Both the position numbers and the translations under genes were made by a program. Positions 57,001 through 62,000 of a stretch of DNA of 62,000 nt are shown in pieces. Below the pieces are notes generated by a model. It worked only from the letters and a program-made list of their open reading frames with translations. It was not told where the DNA came from and did not search any database. The first letter of the stretch is position 1; each line of letters opens with the position of its first letter. Where the stretch lies: positions 13,785,001 through 13,847,000 of the forward strand of contig NC_092570.1 of assembly GCF_037975245.1 (NCBI RefSeq), given 5' to 3'. The DNA is from Apostichopus japonicus (lineage: Eukaryota > Echinodermata > Holothuroidea > Aspidochirotida > Stichopodidae).

Positions 57001-59414
57001 GAACGCAGCAAAATCATATGAAAATTCATAAGATGTACGCTGTAGTAGGTAACAGGTAACTACTGCATTTTCAAAGTGTTTCATTTCCATTTCACACGGG
57101 ACTTGACGGTGGAATAAGCTTAATATATTTACTGTAGATCGGGATGAAGATAAACGACGAACGGAGAAACGGAAAGTTTGTTCTGATCATCAATTAGGAG
57201 ATGACAGGCAACATGAATATTCGCAGACTATAGGGCTGTCAAATGCACTTCTCCATAATTAACAGTTTCTCTTTCCTGCAATATTAATTGAGATCTTGTG
57301 AGTGTACCGACTCTGAAACATTTATTGCTCTTTATAGCAGACACCACATATATTTATACATGCAGATTAGCCCAGAAACATTCCTTGTGATAAACTCAAC
57401 CCTCAATCGCCACCCCCCCAACCCCACCCCGACATACAACTCCCCTTCCAGCAATAGGAAAACGTTGCAAAATTATTCAACTCTTGTCACCCAGACAACC
57501 ACTTTTGATGGACATTTCTTTATCGAAATGATCAAAGCTATGACTGTGAGCTTGTATCCCCCTCCCCCTTGTTTAATTGTTAAGTAGCACGCAAGAAAAA
57601 AAGCTATTAATCTCTGCATAGATGGTTTGACTAAACTTTTGAACCTATATGTATCCTTGGAAAGTTTCATTCCATAGAGGATGAAAAACTCTTTTCATTA
57701 AGTGGCCTCTTAGGCATTCGTGGTGACCGTATTAGAGATAGGTGACATTCAGATAAACTTTTTGGCCTTCAGGGTCTCAGACTTCAAGAGACTGCTCACA
57801 TAAACCTTGGCATTCTTAACGACATCATCAAACAAAATCAATTTTGAGAAAAGAGGTGCTGTTCAAAAATTTCCCCAGTGAATGAAATCTTTAGGTTTAA
57901 AGATGATAACCTAAAAAAAAAAAATGGAGCAGAAGTTTTCATTCTTTTCATCCAGATATATTCAAGAGTGAGATTATTCCACATGAGCATGTTCGGATAT
58001 TTACATAGTTTAATCTCTGTACAACATTTTGGACTTTTTATTCTCTCTGAATTTTTTTCTTTCTGTTTCTTTTGTTTAAACTATATACTCCCACATTTCC
58101 AAAAATGTAATCTTGAGCAAACTCTTTTGCCAAAAGAGTATTTTTTAAAACAGTTTAATATGACCATGCTGGAAGAATATTGAAGATAACTTCTTTTCTT
58201 CTCTCCATAAAAGTAATGGTGGGTTTCATTTTCTTATCCCTGTAGATGTCAAAACAATTCCCTCTCTATCAAATATAGGGCGGTATCAACCCCATCTGCC
58301 CAGCAGACAGTTTCCAGTTGCTTTTCCAGGCTTTGCAGTATTTTATGGGTTAAGATAATCGATAAACTCCACGAGTATCACTCCGGCAAAACAAGCCGGT
58401 TATGATCGGGTGATTAATCCAAACAGTCAGTGTCTTGGCACCGAGTGTAATTCGATAAAATTGGACGTTGTTCTTTCGGTGCAATAAAGTCCTTCCCACC
58501 TTCAAATTTTTGAATCATTTTTCTAAGTGTGCTAACATTAAAAACTGTTTGCAGCATTCACGCATTCCCTTTAATACTCGTGACAGTTTCCCCTTTAGAG
58601 TCAATAACATCCAAATGTCAAAATCTTTTTGTTTTTTACTTTTCTTTTCCTCCCACCAGGCACAAAGGTTGGAGTTAAAACGGGCATCCCATCGGCACCC
58701 AGGTCTAACTTTCTCTACCAAAACGTTAGAACGATGACGACATCACCACGAGCTTCAAAGTCCGGAGAGAATACCAATTCCAGTAATAATAACAATCCCA
58801 AAGACAGGAAGTCCTCGCAAGGTGCTCTTTCAGAACACGAAAGGCCTTCGAGTCAAATTTCAGTTCGTATAACGAGCAGCAAAACCCTCTCTAAAGATGA
58901 TGATGATGATGATGATGGTGGTGATGATGGGAAAGGAAATCCGGACAGCTGTGACAATAGAGATGTCACTGTACTGGAGGGTGAGGAGGATGCGAACAAA
59001 CAGATGGATGTCATGGAAGGAATAAGCCAGGCAAATGACCAGAGACAGCTGGTTAGAGGTACTACTACTCCATTTATACCAGAGAAAGGAGATCAAAGCA
59101 TTAGTAGGACATTGCCAGAGGGAGAGAACATCGATGACAATAAAGAATTTAGACTCGATGACTCAAACGGTGATAACCATGGCGACGGGGAAGCCTGTTT
59201 GGTAGTGGGAGAGAATACTGGTGGGGAGAGGCAGGAAGAGGGAACAAGAGAAACCTTGGACAACCTTTCTATCGATGACGATGGACGAGACGGAAATATC
59301 GGAGGTGAGAACGAAAAGTTGGATTGTAACGAAGAAAAGGAAGAAGACGACCATAACAGTATCGATGGACAGATACATTCTACAAACACAGAAGAAAAAA
59401 TAGGCCCAAAATAA
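33032..59414 (+). CDS. Unrecognised nine-exon protein gene (699 residues)
   Basis: Exons: 33032-33059, 34046-34248, 35228-35424, 45677-45774, 50186-50225, 50982-51047, 53312-53439, 55686-56270 and 58660-59414. All junctions are GT-AG and phases fit in every case (1,0,2,1,2,2,1,1), giving 2100 nt with stop. I do not recognise the family. Residues 10-253 look globular, with motifs such as KSFMDDVKESVVSEMIEDKK, SPSWAWKAQENL, RRRIPSAPGVKATVEFKTDL and ETVHQFLVGARYNRGHYRDA. Residues 254-448 are Ser/Lys/Arg-rich and residues 449-699 are acidic and low-complexity, including seven Asp in a row (about 528-534). There is no signal peptide or membrane span. A cytoskeletal or nuclear scaffold would fit the composition, but this is a guess. 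Exon 1 is the least certain part. Intron 3 is 10.3 kb because it holds a minisatellite. Confidence 0.72.
33715..33970. repeat. 15 bp minisatellite (GGGGGGTAATTGTCC), right arm
   Basis: About 17 degenerate units, the reverse complement of the array at 31261-31475. It ends in CCGGTCACCG followed by a 14-base C-run. Confidence 0.9.
34046..34248 (+). CDS. Exon 2 of the 699-residue gene
   Basis: It has an acceptor at CAACATTTACAG and a donor GTAAGC; phase 1 in, phase 0 out. It encodes residues 10-77, charged and helix-like at first, then SPSWAWKAQENL. Confidence 0.85.
34275..34827 (-). mobile_element. hAT-derived element with transposase C-terminus
   Basis: The ends CAGACCTGTCAAC and GTTGACGGGTCTG are inverted repeats with one mismatch. 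The flanks GTTCAA (34269-34274) and GTTCAT (34828-34833) are similar but do not give a clean 8 bp duplication. On the minus strand the interior reads IPHSSAEQESLFSVVRKNK and then SSLKLDGTLSSILAMK, the dimerisation region at the C-terminus of hAT transposases, ending at a natural stop. The rest of the transposase is missing. It sits in intron 2 of the host gene, antisense to it. Confidence 0.78.
34485..34670 (-). pseudogene. hAT transposase C-terminal remnant
   Basis: About 55 codons on the minus strand carry the hAT dimerisation signature (SAEQESLFSVVRKNKT, RSSLKLDGTLSSIL) and end with ETL-stop at about 34493-34495. No upstream catalytic DDE region is present, so this is a relic inside a shortened element. 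Confidence 0.75.
35228..35424 (+). CDS. Exon 3 of the 699-residue gene
   Basis: It has an acceptor at GTGTTCTTTTCACAG and a donor GTAAAT; phase 0 in, phase 2 out. It encodes residues 78-142, a basic, Pro/Arg-rich start followed by SPRLYQLSITAHQFLTATEM. Confidence 0.87.
35430..36640. repeat. Degenerate ~70-95 bp tandem repeat
   Basis: Roughly ten diverged units built from GCTATGTGCCATGCTATTTT, then CACAACTTT, AAATAAAATTGTTTCATTAA and TAGTATGTG. The array is interrupted by the MITE at 35669-36098. Confidence 0.75.
35669..36098. mobile_element. MITE with 8 bp target duplication
   Basis: Termini CATAGGTGTAGGAGGC and GGCTCCTACGCCTATG are inverted repeats with two mismatches. The flanks TATGTAAT (35661-35668 and 36099-36106) are a perfect 8 bp duplication, pointing to a hAT-like element. 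Inside, a ~95 bp block containing ATATGCTGAGAATTTTTCGG is repeated in tandem (35691-35850). Confidence 0.9.
36641..39107. other. Intron 3, unremarkable part
   Basis: I see no exon, RNA gene or clear element. It has A-runs at 37869-37880 and 38010-38026. Confidence 0.5.
39108..44345. repeat. 57 bp minisatellite, ~92 copies
   Basis: The unit is ACATTCTCAGTGAGTAGCAC followed by TGTACATACACTTACATACA and TGTACAGTACATGAATT, 57 bp in all. Each unit contains a 15 bp palindrome, CATGTACAGTACATG. Variants at one site (CTCAGTGAG, CTCAATGAG, CCCAGTGAG, TTTCAGTGAG) and at another (ACATGAATT, ACATAAATT) recur in blocks, suggesting higher-order organisation. Since 57 is 3 x 19, the minus strand stays open for up to 498 codons (MYVSVCTVLLTENVIHVLY repeated). 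That is best explained by the repeat itself. Confidence 0.97.
44346..45145. repeat. Diverged satellite flank
   Basis: It continues the array with looser units containing TGAAATAAATTGCATTCTCA, TTGAGAAGTGTGTACA and CATTTATAAACATGTATATG, with a spacing of about 120 bp in the middle (44580-44830). Shared words (ATTCTCA…GAG, GTACATG) suggest descent from the same ancestral sequence. Confidence 0.7.
45146..45676. other. Intron 3, 3' end
   Basis: Nothing is recognised before the splice acceptor. Two acceptors lie close together, at 45659 and 45676. Only the second keeps the reading phase with exon 5. Confidence 0.6.
45677..45774 (+). CDS. Exon 4 of the 699-residue gene
   Basis: It starts after the acceptor TACGTTTCAG, phase 2 in, and ends at GTAAGT, phase 1 out. 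It encodes LLRARRRIPSAPGVKATVEF and then KTDLHLQQNLVA. Using the alternative acceptor 17 bp upstream gives a different open frame that cannot be joined to exon 5 in phase, so the downstream site is preferred. Confidence 0.78.
45775..47885. other. Intron 4, 5' part
   Basis: I see no exon or clear element. It has an A-run at 45803-45820. Confidence 0.5.
47886..48605 (+). mobile_element. LTR-like segment with heat-shock promoter motifs
   Basis: It starts TGTAACAAGCCCGG, LTR-like and reminiscent of the LTR start at 5389. It carries a heat-shock-element cluster and a TATA box, but no retroelement genes. The right end is not resolved. TAATATTGTAACA at 47880-47892 and TAATATTGTGACA at 48611-48623 form a near-identical pair about 730 bp apart that may mark the boundaries. 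A minus-strand reading, with TGTTACAGGGCC at 48424 as start, is also possible. It lies in intron 4, in sense with the gene if the plus reading is right. Confidence 0.5.
48342..48490 (+). promoter_or_regulatory. Perfect four-unit heat-shock element and TATA box
   Basis: GAAccTTCtcGAAtgTTC at 48365-48382 is four perfect alternating pentamer units, the textbook heat shock factor trimer site. A two-unit GAAacTTC lies just upstream (48342-48349). TATATAAG follows at 48484-48491. Occupancy by heat shock factor is inferred from the motif. Confidence 0.7.
48744..49082. mobile_element. hAT-type MITE, copy 2
   Basis: It is the same family as 16876-17254: CAGTGGCGGAGC at the left, GCTCCGCCATTG at the right. 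It is flanked by ATGGCAAA (48736-48743) and ATGGCAAT (49083-49090), an 8 bp target duplication with one mismatch. Compared with copy 1 it lacks about 45 bp before TGTGGTGGCGCTCCGC and has a short insertion after TTGTTGGCG. Confidence 0.92.
49083..49478. other. Intron 4 spacer
   Basis: Nothing is recognised. The 105-codon open frame at 49126-49443 lacks homology and splice-site support. Confidence 0.45.
49479..49815 (-). pseudogene. LINE 3' end, minus strand, with TAC/TAG tail
   Basis: On the minus strand it reads GDELYNETNQTHWSSIIVAH, RKLRFFGHVARLQAEDAPAK and VALREALRHTAKPVGRPVTT, then, after a frameshift, DVNINNLEETINLEQDRDTW and RRLITEHVR-stop. This is the conserved C-terminal tail of non-LTR retrotransposon reverse transcriptases. 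An (AGT)n run at 49479-49495 on the plus strand is its microsatellite tail. It is heavily 5'-truncated and belongs to a different family from the copy at 4235. Confidence 0.85.
49816..50185. other. Intron 4, 3' end
   Basis: A few TATATTAATGCTC-like short repeats lie at 50078-50150. There is no exon. Confidence 0.5.
50186..50225 (+). CDS. Exon 5 of the 699-residue gene (40 nt microexon)
   Basis: It has an acceptor at CCATCCTACAG and a consensus donor GTAAGT. It takes phase 1 in and gives phase 2 out, exactly what is needed to join exons 4 and 6, neither of which can be joined directly without a stop codon. It encodes KRENKHKTVDIPE. Confidence 0.72.
50982..51047 (+). CDS. Exon 6 of the 699-residue gene
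   Basis: It has an acceptor at ATTATCTTTCCAG and a donor GTATGT; phase 2 in and out. It encodes ELLPITDNGETVHQFLVGAR and YN. Confidence 0.8.
51048..53311. other. Intron 6
   Basis: No exon is recognised. T-rich runs lie at 52325-52346 and 52411-52436. Open frames on the minus strand at 51217-51594 and 52458-52780 have no recognisable content. Confidence 0.5.
53312..53439 (+). CDS. Exon 7 of the 699-residue gene
   Basis: It has an acceptor at CTTTTCCCTCAG and a donor GTAACA; phase 2 in, phase 1 out. It encodes RGHYRDAKCLTNLGLYVCRD and then DITNCFLRPSSSHYHTAPRT. The Cys/His content (three Cys, three His in 42 residues) is higher than in the rest of the protein. Confidence 0.83.
53440..55685. 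other. Intron 7
   Basis: It has a G/A-rich run at 53667-53698 and a short TA tract at 55086-55124. No exon or element is recognised. Confidence 0.5.
55686..56270 (+). CDS. Exon 8 of the 699-residue gene
   Basis: It has an acceptor at TTGTCCTGCACACAG and a donor GTAAGA; phase 1 in and out. It encodes residues 254-448, Ser/Lys/Arg-rich and probably disordered (SQSSSSIRSTPQIKAKTSPF, PKSARVISKTKQP), ending in a short predicted helix (VSKEVKQMVLQQYHLRIF). Confidence 0.88.
56271..58659. other. Intron 8
   Basis: No exon or repeat of note was recognised. Confidence 0.5.
58660..59414 (+). CDS. Exon 9 of the 699-residue gene (terminal)
   Basis: It has an acceptor at TTTTCCTCCCACCAG, phase 1 in, and the stop TAA at 59412-59414. 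It encodes residues 449-699, very rich in Asp, Glu, Asn and Gly and probably disordered. A GAT/GGT trinucleotide run at 58897-58927 codes for DDDDDDDGGDD and is likely to vary in length between individuals. Confidence 0.88.
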
Positions 59415-59756
59415 TGTCTGTGATCTTTGAACAGTTGGAAGCCCAGGACAATCATTCATCTAGAATTGCTAGCCTCTGCTTGCAAAGTTAGTGCCCCAAT
59501 ACAAATGAGAACTATTTCAAAACTATTTAAAAATGTCATCTTATCTTCACATAGAGAGTAAAACTTTTGAATTTTCTTTTTTTTTTTATAGAAAAACAGC
59601 AGCATGAAGCAGTAAAAATACATGTATTGATAAATGAAATCTGTGAATATTTGTACCCGATCATTGTGGAACTTTGAGTAACGGCTAGTAAACTGAGTTC
59701 ACTGTTTGACCAGTGGTCTCATATATCATTGTTTTTCATTAATATTCATGACCCCG
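59415..59756. other. 3' flank of the 699-residue gene
   Basis: This is a probable 3' UTR. No strong AATAAA is seen before the TA tract. Confidence 0.4.
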
Positions 59757-59764
59757 AGTATATA

Positions 59765-59799
<35 letters not shown>

Positions 59800-59830
59800 T
59801 CAATGTTTATGTATATATCTATATATATGT

Positions 59831-59863
<33 letters not shown>

Positions 59864-60013
59864 GATATATATATATGTATATCTATCTATATATAGATAT
59901 ATATACATATACATATATATATATATATTTGTATATATATATATATATATAGATGTATATATATATATATATAGATGTATATATATATGTATAGATATAT
60001 ATAGATATATGTA

Positions 60014-60055
<42 letters not shown>

Positions 60056-60078
60056 TATATATATAGTATATATATATG
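59757..60078. repeat. TA-rich microsatellite with GATA/GTATA steps
   Basis: TA runs are interrupted by TAGATATA and TATGTATA. Open frames through it are by-products. Confidence 0.95.
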
Positions 60079-62000
60079 CAATTACTAAATGTATCCTTTG
60101 TAAGGCATAATCCTTCAAAGACCATTTTAAGTTACTGATAGCTTGAAGGATTCCGGCCAGGATTTTCTCAGCTTATTATCTTTTTCCATTTTGCTACAGG
60201 GTGTAAAACAGCACTCGCTTAGTTTAATTTTGAAGGGATGGGAACTTTTAGCTGTTAGGTAATTACAGCCAAATGCTATATATGTTAATATATATGTTAT
60301 GTACTTTATAATGGTTGATATACATACAGTTGAAAATTGTTGTTTTCCCCACCAATGTCATATACATATGTAAGTGTGTGTATGTTTGTATGTATGTATG
60401 GGTGCGTCACGGTGCGCGAGTGTGTGTGTATGTATGTAAGGATGTATACATATATATATATATATAGATATATATATAGATAAACATATATATAATAGAT
60501 ATTATGTAAGTTCAGAAACTTAAAAATTACTGTAGAAACTAAAGATGGACTATAAGTAATGTTTTGATATGTCTAATGTCTGCATATATCCTTCAAATAT
60601 TAAGTTGTGGAACAGAGTTTGGGGAGAAAAGTTGGGGTGAAGATTGGAACGGGATGGGAGGGGGGAGTGGTGGCGACATAATGCAACTATATCAACTGTA
60701 AGACGGGTAATTGACACAGGTCACCGGGCCTTAGTCATGTACATCCTTGTTCAAGAGAAAGAAGATGACGACTTTTTGGTGTGCCAGTGGCGATGCGTTG
60801 GTTAGTTTTTGTGACCATTCGTCAAAGCTTCAGTCTATCCAAACAAATTAAAATTTCACAACCAAATTGATGTTGAATTATACAGGCACTTAAGTGTGCA
60901 GCAGCACAGTACAACAACTCATGGTTTATTCCTCATATCCTGAATCGCTTACCCTGACTATGTTATTCTTCAGAAGAGTGACCAGCACTTTAATGTTTAA
61001 TTATTTATAAAATGAGTCAGTCACATGTCAAAGGTTACAGGAATATATCCCAACCTTTGATTGACATGCCAAACTCAAGGGGCGGGGGGGGGGTTGGTGG
61101 TGCACATATCCATAGATGATTAGGTACAAGAATATTTAAAATTACCATTTGCTACACTGTTTATTCTTGGCAAGCAAATGTATGACGTGTAAAATTGACC
61201 ACAACTACTGCACTTTTCTACTGGGCTTAATCAACAATCAGTAATGCATAATATTTGAATCCAATTTCCAAAAATATTGACTTACTTCAGAAACAGAAAC
61301 TTTTGCCGCAAGGACTTCATTAAGTACCTTTTTGGATTCCGCCCACATGCTTCCTAGATAGCATTTCTTTTTGCCCTTTTCACACTCTTTCAATATTCAC
61401 AACATAAATTCAACAAATGAAGTCAGTCCTGTGTCATAAATTTATTTTACAATATGTTATTACCAGAAATAAATTACAGCAAAAAAGATTAAAACTTAAG
61501 AATTGAGAGCAGTATTTCTGCTCTTTACATGAAATCAGGTTCTCCATTGTAAGTTATGAACCACGGTAAAATCGCTCAACAATAACTTAAAAGAAGACTT
61601 GCCAACCCTCCCAAGAGGCTTCTAACGCAATCTCAGGCTCTTCCAATTTTATGCGATAATATCTTGACAAAATATTTGGTTTCTAAATTTGATTTTTTTT
61701 CTTTTTGTTTTTCTTTGTAACAATTTGTAGGAGGATGCTTTATTTTGATCAATTTTTGCATAATTGCATATTTATTTTAAACGATGCTTTGTGTAACATT
61801 GATCAACTTACTTGACAACCCAATGCCAAAAGCTAAAATTTAAGAATCGAAAAACAAGGACACGATGGTTAAACTTTGCCTTGACTAAAACTCATTCAAT
61901 GATATAACCAGTCCTGAAGGAGAAAATGGAAATGTTGTTGTTGTTGAGACTTTTAGGAAAGGATTTAACCATCGAAAATCCATGTTATATAAAGTGGGAT
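60079..62000. other. Gene-free right end
   Basis: It holds a short GTAT/GTGT-rich patch (60365-60445), a second TA patch (60446-60495), a G-run at 61083-61092 and no recognisable exon. Confidence 0.5.

Overview
This is animal nuclear DNA. It is AT-rich, its genes are split by introns with GT-AG borders, and it carries long TA microsatellites, minisatellites, tRNA-headed SINEs, LINE 3' ends, LTRs and small inverted-repeat DNA elements. The style fits a marine invertebrate, perhaps an echinoderm. That assignment is inference only, because no lineage-diagnostic gene is present.

Layout. 1-4230 is gene-free, with a ~227 bp tandem duplication and a TA tract. 4235-5338 is a 5'-truncated LINE on the + strand. 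5389-16689 is a nested structure. An LTR with heat-shock-element-like boxes starts at 5389 with TGTTACG and ends at 16689 with CGTAACA, flanked by ATCA on both sides. It is split by a 10.2 kb element (5998-16186) with CACTCTAA inverted termini and GGTTCAA-rich subterminal repeats, resembling CACTA/EnSpm transposons. This element carries a five-exon gene of the SAMD3-like family, whose start codon lies only 357 bp inside the left terminus. Several SINEs and an inverted-repeat element are nested inside it in turn.

16876-33000 is repeat territory: a hAT-type MITE with a perfect 8 bp target duplication, TA and AAAT tracts, a 32 bp tandem array, a 16 bp pyrimidine-rich minisatellite and a ~135 bp tandem repeat. 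From 31261 to 33970 lies a 2.7 kb imperfect palindrome whose outer arms are 15 bp GGACAATT-type minisatellites.

33032-59414 is a second gene on the + strand. I rebuilt it as nine phase-consistent exons (2100 nt, 699 residues). I do not recognise the protein; its N-terminal half looks globular and its C-terminal half is low-complexity and acidic. Its third intron holds a 5.2 kb minisatellite of about 92 copies of a 57 bp unit. Its other introns hold three DNA-element insertions (one with a hAT transposase C-terminus), a LINE 3' end and an LTR-like segment with a perfect four-unit heat-shock element. 59415-62000 is gene-free.

The two genes show no sign of working together. The main point of interest is the first locus, where an intron-containing gene appears to travel as cargo, or as a native component, of a CACTA-like transposon that landed in an LTR.
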